A model generated the notes under the pieces. It was given only the letters and a program-made list of their open reading frames with translations, was not told where the DNA came from and did no database searches. From the NCBI RefSeq assembly GCF_019443505.1, contig NZ_CP080377.1, forward strand, positions 248,001 through 312,000: a DNA stretch of 64,000 bases, in the 5' to 3' direction. Origin of the DNA: Janthinobacterium sp. PAMC25594 (GTDB taxonomy: Bacteria; Pseudomonadota; Gammaproteobacteria; Burkholderiales; Burkholderiaceae_D). Position numbers and translations under genes: made by a program. Positions 45,631-54,004 of this stretch are shown here, piece by piece (position 1 is the first letter of the stretch; each line of letters opens with the position of its first letter).

Positions 45631-46841
45631 AGTACCCCCGCTTTCTTGATAAAACCGACTTTTTGCCCACCCTGCGGCCCCAGCTGCCTGGCCAGCCGCT
45701 GCAGGGCCGCGTCTTCCACGCCATTCGCAGCGATCCAGGCCAGCACCGCTTGCGCGGCCCCGTCATTGCGGGCGGCCAGGGCCGCTTCGAGCACGATGCG
45801 CATGTCGGGCACTTCCTTCTGGATGGCCCAGTTCTGCTGCGCCAGTCGCAGGGCCGCCGGCGCATCCTGTTGCAAGAACAGGGCGAAACGCGCTTGTTCG
45901 CGCTGGTGCACGGTGTCGCCGCGCTGCATGGCGGCGGTAAAACGGGCCGACAGTTCCGCTTTGGCCGCCTGGAAGGCCGTCTGCCGGTCGGGCAGCGATT
46001 GTAGCGCCAGCGCGTAGCGCAGCAGCAGGGCGTCGATGCGCTGCTGGTCTTGCAATAACTTGACGACGTCCTGCGGGCGCTGCCGGTCGAGCAGGAAATC
46101 CGAGTAGGCGCCCAGCAGGTAGCTGTCGCGCGGCTGCCGCGCCAGCGCCGTCTTGTAGCGCGCTTCGGCCAGCGTGCTCTCGCCGCGCCGCGTGGCCATT
46201 TCCGCCAGCAGGGTGGCGGCCCAGCTTTCCAGCTCGGGCGCCGTGCCGGCACTCCTTTGCAAAGTCAGGTCCAGCAAACGCTCGCTGGCGGCGGCGCGGC
46301 CCGTGACGCTGGCGATATTCGCAATACAGGTGACGGTGACCAGCTGCGTGGTGAGCGCCGACAGCCGGGCGCAGGCCGCCGTGGCTTGCGGGTAATCGCC
46401 CTGTACGGTGAGCACGGTGGCGCGCGTCAGCCAGGCCTGGGCGTTGTGCGGCTGCTGCGCGATGACGGCATCGAGGTCTTGCAGGGCTGGACCGAACTGG
46501 TGGGTGCTTTGCAATATGGTGGCGCGCAGCAGGCGCACGGGCAGGGGCGGCGCCGCCTGCCGCCACCAAGGCGCCAAGGCCGCCTGCGCGTAGCCCAGGT
46601 AGCGCGGGTCCGTTTCGCTGCGCGCCAGGGCGATGTAGCGCTGCGCCAGGCCGGTTGCCAGCGCCAGGTCTTGCGGCGCGGCATTCAATTGCTGGCGCAG
46701 GCCGCGCAGCTCGCTCTGCGTGGCGTCGGCGCGGCGCGGCAGCTGTTCGATGACGGCGCCGCCGTCTTTCGGCGTGTAGGGGGCGGCCAGGGCCAGCAGG
46801 GGCAGGCAGGCGCACAGCAGGGGGATCAGTGTTTTCATCAT
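45627..46841 (-). CDS. Secreted TPR-repeat protein
   Basis: A 404-residue protein with signal peptide (MMKTLIPLLCACLPLLALA, cleavage near AAPYTP). The rest is mostly helical repeats (LALATGLAQRYIALARSE, NAQAWLTRATVLTVQGDYPQATAAC, LAEARYKTALARQPRDSYLLG) typical of tetratricopeptides, for protein contacts in the periplasm. The start is uncertain between 46841 and 46850. Its stop overlaps the hupE-like start as TGATG, so the two are coupled. It lies 64 bases downstream of the small lipoprotein gene. Confidence 0.75.
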   Translation of the reverse strand: MMKTLIPLLCACLPLLALAAPYTPKDGGAVIEQLPRRADATQSELRGLRQQLNAAPQDLALATGLAQRYIALARSETDPRYLGYAQAALAPWWRQAAPPLPVRLLRATILQSTHQFGPALQDLDAVIAQQPHNAQAWLTRATVLTVQGDYPQATAACARLSALTTQLVTVTCIANIASVTGRAAASERLLDLTLQRSAGTAPELESWAATLLAEMATRRGESTLAEARYKTALARQPRDSYLLGAYSDFLLDRQRPQDVVKLLQDQQRIDALLLRYALALQSLPDRQTAFQAAKAELSARFTAAMQRGDTVHQREQARFALFLQQDAPAALRLAQQNWAIQKEVPDMRIVLEAALAARNDGAAQAVLAWIAANGVEDAALQRLARQLGPQGGQKVGFIKKAGVL

Positions 46842-46905
46842 GGATGCCATCAACAGTCATTGATGTGGGCGCCGGAGAGCGGACTCCCCGGCGCCCGCAA
46901 GGGCC

Positions 46906-47148
46906 TTAAAGCGGCACCGGTTCCGTGTCTTCCGGCGACGTCGCCATGATGGCGTCGATGGCCACGCCATCCTTGTCATCGCTGGTGGTCAGAATGACGT
47001 TGCTGACGGCCACATAAAACGCATCGAGCAAGACCACGGGGGGCGGCGTGGTGCCGCCGTTGCCGTTATCGCCGTCGTGGCTGCCGCCACCGCAGCCGGC
47101 CAGCAGGGCCGCGAGCGCCAGGGCGCCGATCAGATAGAGCTTTTTCAT
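46906..47148 (-). CDS. Small lipoprotein of the DUF4331 cluster
   Basis: An 80-residue lipoprotein (MKKLYLIGALALAALLAGCG, Cys at the lipobox LAGC), then a Gly/Asn/Asp-rich linker GGGSHDGDNGNGG and a short hydrophobic-acidic tail with DAFYVAVSNVILTTSDD. GAGAACGCG precedes ATG 47148, and the gene starts 13 bases after the DUF4331 stop. Function unknown; it is likely part of the same envelope complex. Confidence 0.65.
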   Translation of the reverse strand: MKKLYLIGALALAALLAGCGGGSHDGDNGNGGTTPPPVVLLDAFYVAVSNVILTTSDDKDGVAIDAIMATSPEDTEPVPL

Positions 47149-47161
47149 CGCGTTCTCCTGG

Positions 47162-48661
47162 TTACTGCTGTGGCGAACCGGCCACGGGGGTTTTCAGGTA
47201 AGGGAAACCCGCCGTGAAGTAGGTTTCATCGAGGAAGGCGCCGTCCGTGAAGTGCAGGGCGCCAGCGGGCGCGTCGGCCGGGGCGCAGCCGATGTTCAAG
47301 GTGCACAGCTTGCCCATGGCCACGCGCAGCACCACGTCGACCACATCGTCGCCGGGGCGGCGGCCGTTCGGAAAGCCCGCGTTATCGCCATCGATCACGC
47401 CCAGGCGCTTTTGCGATCCCACGGCGGTGGGGGCGATGGAGGTATTCAGGCGCAGCATTTCAGAGGCGACGACCGTCACTGGCTGGTTCACGCCCTTGAT
47501 GCCCGTGAGGAAGGTAGCCACCAGGTCGTTGCGGGGGAAGTTGGTGGGCGCCTTGGCGCCTGCCGAGCCGAACAGTACTTCCACCAGCGCCGGCGCCGTC
47601 GGGTTGGTGACGTAGTCGGCAAACTGCGCGTCGCCGGACGGCTTGCTGGCGTTGAAGCGGTCCTTGTCCTTCAGGCCGATGACCAGTTCATTCACCAGCG
47701 GCATGCCCAGGCGCGACACTTGCACCCACGCGCCGCCTTCCTTCGACGCCGCGGTGCTGCCCGGTGCCGGGTTCAGCAGACGTCCCTGGCGCAGGCTGGC
47801 CGTGGTCCAGCCGCCGATGACGGGGTCGTTGCCGGCCGTCAGGCAGGCGGTCGGCACTTCCATTTCGATGGCCGTGACGTTTTTGCGTGCCAGGTCATCC
47901 CTGGCAGCCGATTCCGCATTCGCGGCAAACTCCGTGGCGGGCGCCTTGATGTTGATCAAGTCGAAGGTTTCGCCCAGGTTCACCACGAACGGGTCCTTGC
48001 GCTGGCCGACGAACATGCGCGCCGGCGTGGCGCAGCCGGGGATGTTGACCGTGTAGACGTGCTGCGCGGCATACGCGGCGTAGTTGGGGATGGACTTGGT
48101 GCCGATGTAGTCGACGGGCTTGTCGAAGGTCGTGCCGCCGCCCGTGGCGTTGGTCACGGCGCTGCGCGTGCCCGTGCGGCGGTCGCCACGCACCACCGTC
48201 ACGCTGTAGGTTTCGCGCACGTTCAGGCCCGGCGGGTTGACGGAATCGATGGCGCCGCCATTGATGACGAGCGGAATCGAGACTTTCTTGCCGCCCACGG
48301 TGAACTGGCCATCCTTGATGGTGTTGGTAAAGCGGAACTGGAAGGTGAGGTCTTCCTTGCCGTCGCCATTATTGTCGATGTGGATTTCGTACAAGGCGTT
48401 CGGGTCCATGGCGAAGTAGTTGGGTCCGCCGTAGGCGTCTTGCAGGGGAATATAGTCGGCCACCAGCGTGGTGTAGGCGCCGCGGCCCGCCTCATAGCTG
48501 CGGAACATATAAAAGTCGGTGCCGTCGACTTTGGGGTTTTGCGTGATGAACGGCGCTTCGCGGTGGCTGGAAGCGTAGGCCGCTGGCGCGATGGCCAGGG
48601 TGAAGAACAGGTTACCCAGGAGGGCGGCGCCCAGGGTGGTTTTTGACAGTGATAAAGACAT
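47162..48661 (-). CDS. DUF4331 secreted protein
   Basis: A 499-residue exported protein. A signal (LLGNLFFTLAIAPAAYA) is followed directly by SSHREAPFITQNPKVDGTDFYMF, the DUF4331 signature, and later DVVDVVLRVAMG and FPYLKTP. GGGAG lies 7 bases before ATG 48661; the frame is open back to 48703. Function of the family is unknown; it often sits with TPR and HupE-like genes, as here. Transcribed downstream of the ECF sigma/anti-sigma pair across a 119-base gap, so it may be part of their regulon. Confidence 0.85.
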   Translation of the reverse strand: MSLSLSKTTLGAALLGNLFFTLAIAPAAYASSHREAPFITQNPKVDGTDFYMFRSYEAGRGAYTTLVADYIPLQDAYGGPNYFAMDPNALYEIHIDNNGDGKEDLTFQFRFTNTIKDGQFTVGGKKVSIPLVINGGAIDSVNPPGLNVRETYSVTVVRGDRRTGTRSAVTNATGGGTTFDKPVDYIGTKSIPNYAAYAAQHVYTVNIPGCATPARMFVGQRKDPFVVNLGETFDLINIKAPATEFAANAESAARDDLARKNVTAIEMEVPTACLTAGNDPVIGGWTTASLRQGRLLNPAPGSTAASKEGGAWVQVSRLGMPLVNELVIGLKDKDRFNASKPSGDAQFADYVTNPTAPALVEVLFGSAGAKAPTNFPRNDLVATFLTGIKGVNQPVTVVASEMLRLNTSIAPTAVGSQKRLGVIDGDNAGFPNGRRPGDDVVDVVLRVAMGKLCTLNIGCAPADAPAGALHFTDGAFLDETYFTAGFPYLKTPVAGSPQQ

Positions 48662-48780
48662 TTCGATTCTCCCGATTTTGTTGGCGTTGACAGGCAAGTC
48701 CAAGGGAACAGCAGGCTGCCTGACTTATACGCACGACGGGAGAAAACGGATTCAGGTCTTTGACCAGGGCGGACCGGGTT

Positions 48781-49428
48781 TTACCAGGCCAGCACCTTTG
48801 GCCCGATGGCCGCGCCGATGGCGGTCGGCGCCAGCATGCCCAGCACGTACCAGAAACCCACGAAGCTGGCCGCCAGCTCCGGGCAATGCAGGCAATACAC
48901 GAGGGCCGCCATGGCGCCGGCGGCAAAACCGGCGGCGGCACCCGCCAGGCGCAGGCGCGTGGGCGCCAGCTGGCGCATCAGGCGCAGCACGGCGGCCAGG
49001 ATGGGCAGCGAGAGCATGGCGATCAGCAAGGGGCAGCTGCGCCAGGTGGCGCCCCAGAACAGTTCGGCGCGCTGCTCGGGTGGCGCTTCCTGCACGATGA
49101 TGGCGCCCAGGGTCCACATCAGCAGCAGGGGCAGGGCGAGCAGCAGGGGCAGGGCGCGCGTGCTGGCGCCCGGCACGCACAGGCGGCGGCTGACATGCCA
49201 GGCCGCCAGGCACAGGCACACGACAAAGCCCACCTTGATCCAGAAATCAGGCAGCAGGGCCAGCTGGTCCAGCTTGGGCCGCACGCCCAGCAGCATGGCC
49301 ATCAAGGCCACGCTGGCCAGCAGGCCGGCACCCAAAGTGCCAGCGGCGCGCCAGCGGGTGCCGGGCGGCGGCGCGGCGGCCACGTCGGGGCCGCTGGCCA
49401 GCATGGCGATCAGATCGTCGGTTTTCAT
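48781..49428 (-). CDS. nrsF: NrsF (DUF1109) anti-sigma factor
   Basis: A 215-residue six-helix membrane protein. It begins MKTDDLIAMLASG and has the DUF1109 layout of conserved short N-terminus, six hydrophobic helices and paired cysteines in RSCPLL and YCLHCPE. NrsF of Caulobacter holds its ECF sigma factor SigF at the membrane until metal or redox stress releases it. Start 49428 overlaps the sigma gene stop by four bases, which fits a sigma/anti-sigma pair. Confidence 0.85.
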   Translation of the reverse strand: MKTDDLIAMLASGPDVAAAPPPGTRWRAAGTLGAGLLASVALMAMLLGVRPKLDQLALLPDFWIKVGFVVCLCLAAWHVSRRLCVPGASTRALPLLLALPLLLMWTLGAIIVQEAPPEQRAELFWGATWRSCPLLIAMLSLPILAAVLRLMRQLAPTRLRLAGAAAGFAAGAMAALVYCLHCPELAASFVGFWYVLGMLAPTAIGAAIGPKVLAW

Positions 49429-50009
49429 GTTGCGCTTATCCTCAAGTTTGCAGCCAGTGCCTTCAAACCGCGATGCACGGCCACTTTGACGCTGGCTTCC
49501 GAAATGGCCATGGCCGCGGCCGTGTCGCGCACGGACCAGCCGTCGAGCTTGGTATGCACGATGGCGTCGCGCTGCTGCGCCGGCAAGGTGGCCAGCAGCT
49601 TGCCCAGGTCGCGGCTGGCCTCGGCCGCCTCGGCATCGGCGCTGGAAAACAGTTCCTGCGCGCTATCTTCTTCGTCATACGGCTGGTGCTGCGCCTCGCG
49701 CCGCCCGTGCCGGCGCAGCCAGTCGATCATCTTGTAGCGCGCGATCGCATGGATCCACGACGTCAGCGGCACGCCCGTGTCATACGTCAGGCGCTGGTTG
49801 TGGATGGCTAATAAACATTCCTGCACCAGGTCCTCCACCTCGTCCGGCCAGCGCTGCAGGCGGCGCCGGAAAAACGCGCGCAAATGGCTGCTGCTTGCCT
49901 GCAAGAAACTGCGATACGCCGCCGCATCGCCATCGAGCCCGCGCAGCATCAAGCCATGCAGCCGCAATTCCGTGCCGTGCAACTGCTCGCTTACAGGTAT
50001 TCGTTGCAT
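49425..50009 (-). CDS. sigF: ECF sigma factor (SigF/NrsF type)
   Basis: A 194-residue ECF sigma factor. Region 2 is RAFFRRRLQRWPDEVEDLVQECLLAIH then LTSWIHAIARYKMIDWLRRH; region 4 is LPAQQRDAIVHTKLDGWSVRDTAAAMAISEASVKVAVHRGLKAL. Paired with an NrsF-type anti-sigma, it belongs to the group of Caulobacter SigF. It is divergent from the DUF1223-cytochrome-MoCo operon, whose promoter region carries the SigF-type recognition sequence, so it probably controls that operon. Confidence 0.88.
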   Translation of the reverse strand: MQRIPVSEQLHGTELRLHGLMLRGLDGDAAAYRSFLQASSSHLRAFFRRRLQRWPDEVEDLVQECLLAIHNQRLTYDTGVPLTSWIHAIARYKMIDWLRRHGRREAQHQPYDEEDSAQELFSSADAEAAEASRDLGKLLATLPAQQRDAIVHTKLDGWSVRDTAAAMAISEASVKVAVHRGLKALAANLRISAT

Positions 50010-50067
50010 GCAGGCCTTTGGTGACAGGCGTTGAAAAAAATAAATATCGAATTATTTGCTGGCGGGT

Positions 50068-50093
50068 GTAACCAATCCCCATGGTGCGGCGAA
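50068..50093 (+). promoter_or_regulatory. SigF-type ECF promoter before DUF1223 operon
   Basis: GTAACC (50068-50073), 16-base spacer, CGAA (50090-50093): exactly the GTAACC-N16-CGAA pattern described for the Caulobacter SigF promoter. It ends 46 bases before the DUF1223 start and lies between that gene and the divergent sigma gene. Confidence 0.7.
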
Positions 50094-50139
50094 TTGACAG
50101 GCAAGCACGTTTCTTAATTTAATATACCGGTGAAAGACC

Positions 50140-50946
50140 ATGAACATCAAGCACCGCTTTGCAACACTGCTTTTACCCATGCTGAGCACGGCTGTGGCGG
50201 CTCCTGCCATGGCGCAGCTGGCGGCCGGCCAGCGCTGCGCCGTGCAGAGCGGTCCGCAGACGGCGGCGCTGGTGGAACTGTACAGCAGCGAAGGCTGCTC
50301 CAGCTGCCCACCCGCCGACCAGCGCCTGAACGCCTTGCGCAAGGAAGCGGGGGCGGCCAGCCTGGTCGTGCCGCTGGCCCTGCACGTCACCTACTGGGAC
50401 CAGATCGGCTGGGCGGACCCGCTGGCGCAACCGCAATTCGACGCGCGCCAGGCCGAACTGCTGCGCCACCAGCCGCGCCACGTGGCTTATACGCCGCAGT
50501 TTTTCGTGGGTGGCACGGAGTTGCGCGGCTGGGATACGCAGTTGCCGGCCGCCATAGGCCGCATCAACGCGACCACCGCGCCCGTCGCCATCGGCCTGTC
50601 CGCCACGCCGGCGCCGGGCGGAAAATTAGTGATTGAAGCCGATGCCAGCGCGCCGGACGCGCGCACCGGCGGCCAGCTGTATGTGGCCATCAGCGAAAGC
50701 GCCATCGTCTCGACCGTGCTGCGCGGCGAAAACCGGGGCGCCACCCTGCAGCACGACGCGGCCGTGCGTCTGTGGCTGGGGCCGGTTGCGCTGGCGCAAG
50801 GCCACGCGCGGCTGCGCCGCGAAGTGCACTTGCCCGCCAGTTGGCGCCCGGAAAATTTGCAAATCGTCGCCTTCGTGCAGCGGGCCGACAGCAGCGTCAT
50901 CCTGCAAGCCGTCAGCACGGCATCGTGCGCGAAGGGAGTGATGTGA
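50140..50946 (+). CDS. DUF1223 thioredoxin-like secreted protein
   Basis: A 268-residue protein with signal peptide (LLPMLSTAVAAPAMA). It then shows the DUF1223 pattern VELYSSEGCSSCPPADQRLNAL, a thioredoxin-like fold with a CxxC (Cys-Ser-Ser-Cys), followed by LALHVTYWDQIGWADP and YTPQFFVGGTE. Predicted role: periplasmic thiol chemistry. Start ATG 50140. It overlaps the cytochrome b561 start by 1 base (TGATG) and is first in the operon behind the SigF-type promoter. Electron transfer among this protein, the cytochrome and the MoCo enzyme is a reasonable inference. Confidence 0.82.
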   Translation: MNIKHRFATLLLPMLSTAVAAPAMAQLAAGQRCAVQSGPQTAALVELYSSEGCSSCPPADQRLNALRKEAGAASLVVPLALHVTYWDQIGWADPLAQPQFDARQAELLRHQPRHVAYTPQFFVGGTELRGWDTQLPAAIGRINATTAPVAIGLSATPAPGGKLVIEADASAPDARTGGQLYVAISESAIVSTVLRGENRGATLQHDAAVRLWLGPVALAQGHARLRREVHLPASWRPENLQIVAFVQRADSSVILQAVSTASCAKGVM

Positions 50947-51542
50947 TGAACGGGAAAATGAGCGTGATCCACCCCGCCTGGCTGCGTCTGACGCACTGGC
51001 TCAACGCCGTGGCAGTGGTGGTGCTGGCCGCCAGCGGCTGGCGCATCTACAACGCGGCGCCATTCTTCCCCTTCGAGTTGCCGCGCGCGCTGACCCTGGG
51101 CGGCTGGCTGGGCGGCGCCCTGCAATGGCATTTCGCCGCCATGTGGCTGCTGGTGGGCAATGGCCTGTTGTATCTGCTGATCAATATCGTCTCGGGACGG
51201 CTGCGGCGCCAGTTCTTTCCCCTCTCGCCACGCCTGCTGCTGGCCGATTTCATCGCCGCGCTGCAGGGCAAGCTGGCCCATGCGGACCCGCGCCGCTACA
51301 ACATGGTGCAGCGCGCCGCCTACCTGTTCGTCATGCTGGACTGCATCGTGCTGGTGCTGTCCGGTCTGGTGCTGTGGAAATCCGTGCAGTTTCCCATCTT
51401 GCGCGAACTGCTGGGCGGCTACGAGAGCGCGCGCAGGGTCCACTTCATCGCCATGGCGCTGCTGACGGGTTTTGTCGGCGTGCACCTGCTGATGGTGGCG
51501 CTGGTGCCGCGCACCCTGGTCGCCATGCTGCGCGGACGTTAA
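50946..51542 (+). CDS. Cytochrome b561-family membrane protein
   Basis: A 198-residue four-helix membrane protein. WLRLTHWLNAVAVVVLAASG carries a haem-ligand His in helix 1, HFAAMWLLVGNGLLYLLIN follows, and RRVHFIAMALLTGFVGVHLLMV supplies paired His residues. This is the haem-b scaffold of the cytochrome b561/Ni-Fe-hydrogenase group, a quinone-linked electron donor. The next gene is a molybdopterin enzyme that would need such a partner, analogous to YedY-YedZ. Start ATG 50946 overlaps the DUF1223 stop. Confidence 0.85.
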   Translation: MNGKMSVIHPAWLRLTHWLNAVAVVVLAASGWRIYNAAPFFPFELPRALTLGGWLGGALQWHFAAMWLLVGNGLLYLLINIVSGRLRRQFFPLSPRLLLADFIAALQGKLAHADPRRYNMVQRAAYLFVMLDCIVLVLSGLVLWKSVQFPILRELLGGYESARRVHFIAMALLTGFVGVHLLMVALVPRTLVAMLRGR

Positions 51543-51553
51543 AGGAGACCATC

Positions 51554-52324
51554 ATGAAAAAAACCATCCTCGTGCAAGCGCAGGGCCAGGCCATGCTGGC
51601 CGACGCCTTGCGCCAGATCAAACAGCCGTCGCGCCGGATGTTCCTGCAGCGCAGCCTGACCCTGGGCGGCCTGTCCTTGCTGACGGGCTGCAACGCCAGC
51701 GACCCGTCCAGCATCGAGAAGGTGCTGACGGCCGTGTCGCGCTTCAACGACCGGGTGCAGGGCTGGCTGTTTGACCCGAACAAACTGGCGCCGACTTATC
51801 CCGACTCCATGATCACGCGGCCGTTTCCCTTCAACGCCTATTACGGCGAGGATGAAGTGGAACAGGTCGACGGCGACGCCTGGCGCCTGGAATTGAGCGG
51901 CTTGATCGCCGACAAGAAGCCGTGGACCCTGCCGCAGCTGCGCGCCCTGCCGCAAGAAACGCAGGTGACGCGCCATATCTGCGTGGAAGGCTGGAGCGCC
52001 ATCGGCAAGTGGGGCGGCGTGCCGTTTTCCCACTTCCTGAAGCGGGTTGGCGCCGACACGACAGCCAGATACATCGGCTTCCAGTGCGCCGACGATTATT
52101 TCACGAGCATCGACATGGCCACGGCCCTGCATCCGCAAACCATCATGGCCTTGACCTACGACGGCCAGGAATTGCCACCGAAATATGGCTACCCGATGAA
52201 ACTGCGCATGCCGACCAAGCTCGGTTACAAGAACCCCAAGCACATCCAGGCCATTTTTGTCACGAACACGTATCCGGGAGGGTATTGGGAGAATCAGGGC
52301 TACAACTGGTTCGGCGGTTCTTGA
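51554..52324 (+). CDS. Molybdopterin-dependent oxidoreductase of the sulfite-oxidase/YedY family
   Basis: A 256-residue protein. The twin-arginine-like SRRMFLQRSLTLGG and following LLTGC (a possible lipobox) mark export of a folded cofactor protein. The sulfite-oxidase fold is shown by RHICVEGWSAIGKWGGVPFS (Cys ligand of molybdenum), YIGFQCADDYFTSIDM and YGYPMKLRMPTKLGYKNPKHI. AAAGGAG precedes ATG 51554, 11 bases after the cytochrome gene. Likely a periplasmic reductase; family members repair methionine sulfoxide or reduce small S/N-oxides. Confidence 0.88.
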   Translation: MKKTILVQAQGQAMLADALRQIKQPSRRMFLQRSLTLGGLSLLTGCNASDPSSIEKVLTAVSRFNDRVQGWLFDPNKLAPTYPDSMITRPFPFNAYYGEDEVEQVDGDAWRLELSGLIADKKPWTLPQLRALPQETQVTRHICVEGWSAIGKWGGVPFSHFLKRVGADTTARYIGFQCADDYFTSIDMATALHPQTIMALTYDGQELPPKYGYPMKLRMPTKLGYKNPKHIQAIFVTNTYPGGYWENQGYNWFGGS

Positions 52325-52414
52325 ACACTTTTAGCAGCACCAGTAGCAAAACCAAGCAGCAGTATTTTGCAGTGCCGGGCACTTGCCCATTTAACCCAGA
52401 GACAAGGACATATC

Positions 52415-52702
52415 ATGAAAACCACGATCACCGCCATCCTCGCTTCCGCCATCCTCATGTCGGGCGCCGCTTTCGCTCAGGATGCCATGAAGAAAGACGC
52501 CATGGCCAAGGACGCCTCGGCCGACGCCATGCACAAGGATGCGATGGACAAGGACGGCATGCACAAGCCGATGGCCAAGAAGCACATGAAGAAGGATCAC
52601 ATGGCCAAGGATGGCATGGCAAAAGATGCCATGGCGAAAGACGGCATGAAGAAGGATGAAATGAAGAAGGACGAGATGAAAAAGGATGCGATGGGCAAGT
52701 AA
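52415..52702 (+). CDS. Pentapeptide MxKDx-repeat secreted protein
   Basis: A 95-residue protein with signal peptide (MKTTITAILASAILMSGAAF, cleavage near AFAQ). The mature part is almost entirely tandem units of the form M-x-K-D-x (AMKKD, AMAKD, AMHKD, GMKKD, EMKKD), giving an extremely Met-, Lys- and Asp-rich chain. This is the MxKDx repeat family known from beta-proteobacteria; function unknown. Met- and His-rich character suggests metal binding or sacrificial oxidation. Start ATG 52415. It is the fourth gene after the SigF-type promoter, 90 bases after the molybdopterin enzyme. Confidence 0.82.
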   Translation: MKTTITAILASAILMSGAAFAQDAMKKDAMAKDASADAMHKDAMDKDGMHKPMAKKHMKKDHMAKDGMAKDAMAKDGMKKDEMKKDEMKKDAMGK

Positions 52703-52735
52703 GGCCGGAGCAGATCGGGGCGTGGCGACTGCCGG

Positions 52736-53554
52736 TCACCACGCTGCCGGATCGATCACGCCGATGGCCATCAATGCGGGCTTGCAAAATAGATATCCCT
52801 GCATCAGGTCGATGCCCATCCCCTTCAGGCAATCGCGTTCGGCGGCCGTTTCGATGCCCTCGGCCAGGACTTTAATGTTGAGTTCCTTGCAAATGGCGAT
52901 GATGCCCTTGACGATCGCTTGCCTGGGGGCGCTGGCCTCGATGCCGCGCACCAGTTCCATGTCGATCTTGATGATGTGCGGCTGATATTCCGCCAGCAGG
53001 GTCAGTCCCGCGTAGCCGGCGCCGAAATCGTCGATGGCCGTCTGGAAGCCGAAGCGCCGGTACTCATGAAAAATGTTGACGAGGTGGGGCCGGTCGCGCA
53101 CTTCTTCGCCCTCGGTCACCTCGAAGATAATGCGGCGGATGGGGAAGTTGTGCTCGCGCGCCGCCGCTAAGGTGGCCTGGATGCACGCTTCGGGGCGGTA
53201 CACGGCATTCGGCAGAAAATTGATGGACAGATATTCCTCGATGCCCAGTCGGGCCGCGCCTTCGATGGCGCGCACGCGGCAGGCCTGGTCGAACACATAG
53301 CGGTTTTCGTCATTGACTTGCGACAAGACCGAGTAAGCCGACTCGCCGTTGGGACCACGCACCAGTGCTTCATGGCCAAAGATCGAGCGCGTGGACAGGT
53401 CGACGATCGGTTGATAGGCAAAAGTGAAATCGAAGCCGAGTGGTCCGGCGTCCCGGCACTGGCTGCAGCCTGCCTTTTTCCCGGCCTGGCCCGGGGTGTC
53501 GCTGGAGGACGTCATGGTCGCGCTGGCCCCTGATGAAATGTACAAGGTGTACAT
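52736..53554 (-). CDS. EAL-domain cyclic-di-GMP phosphodiesterase
   Basis: A 272-residue single-domain EAL protein. Catalytic motifs are complete: GHEALVRG, SINFLPNA, IIFEVTEGE, AIDDFGAGYAGL, IIKIDMELVRGI, VLAEGIET and MQGYLFCKP. It therefore should hydrolyse cyclic-di-GMP in the cytosol. A short cysteine-containing N-terminal segment (AGCSQCRD) precedes the domain. The start is uncertain: ATG 53554, or ATG 53515 with AGGGG 11 bases upstream, neither with a strong RBS; the frame opens at a TTG at 53656. Convergent with the MxKDx gene. Confidence 0.88.
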   Translation of the reverse strand: MYTLYISSGASATMTSSSDTPGQAGKKAGCSQCRDAGPLGFDFTFAYQPIVDLSTRSIFGHEALVRGPNGESAYSVLSQVNDENRYVFDQACRVRAIEGAARLGIEEYLSINFLPNAVYRPEACIQATLAAAREHNFPIRRIIFEVTEGEEVRDRPHLVNIFHEYRRFGFQTAIDDFGAGYAGLTLLAEYQPHIIKIDMELVRGIEASAPRQAIVKGIIAICKELNIKVLAEGIETAAERDCLKGMGIDLMQGYLFCKPALMAIGVIDPAAW

Positions 53555-54004
53555 GGCAGTTATACCACGGCCCTGCGCCAGTGGCGCTATATTTATGGCG
53601 CGCCAAAACAGGGGATAAGGTTGTGGCAGGGGAAAATGAGACAGAAAATAATACAAATTGCATCATAGTAATAATTGACTGGCTAATCGCCGATAGCCGC
53701 TGTACTAGTTTGACTAAGCAATTTACCAGTTCCGATGCGTCATGTTGTCACCGTGACCCGCCCATCGGAACAGCTGACCGCCCGCCGCCCATCCCCTGCG
53801 GTACTTCCCCGCCTACCGGCCCTTACTCGCAGTCGTACTGGCTTGCTGCATTCGACGATATCGTTTCAGGTGTTTCACCTCTGCTGCCTGCCGCATGTCG
53901 CGAAACGACCATGCATTCTCAAATTGGCCATGATGGCCCGGGATATGCACGCAACTCCATTGCACGTAACTCCATTCATGCGCAAGTTGCGCAAAAAGAA
54001 ACCC
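53555..54004 (+). promoter_or_regulatory. Divergent leader region of the EAL and ice-binding genes
   Basis: No gene is supported in these 450 bases; the first 150 are AT-rich. Close to the ice-binding gene are two back-to-back 15-bp direct repeats, GCACGCAACTCCATT (53947-53961) and GCACGTAACTCCATT (53962-53976), followed by the perfect palindrome TGCGCAAGTTGCGCA (53979-53993) 11 bases before ATG 54005. These look like protein-binding or RNA-structure elements for control of the ice-binding gene. Confidence 0.45.

Noticed and set aside
52415..52702. Possible tandem DNA repeat or CRISPR-like array
   Set aside because: The repetition comes from M-x-K-D-x codons in a signal-bearing reading frame; the units are variable and have no spacers.
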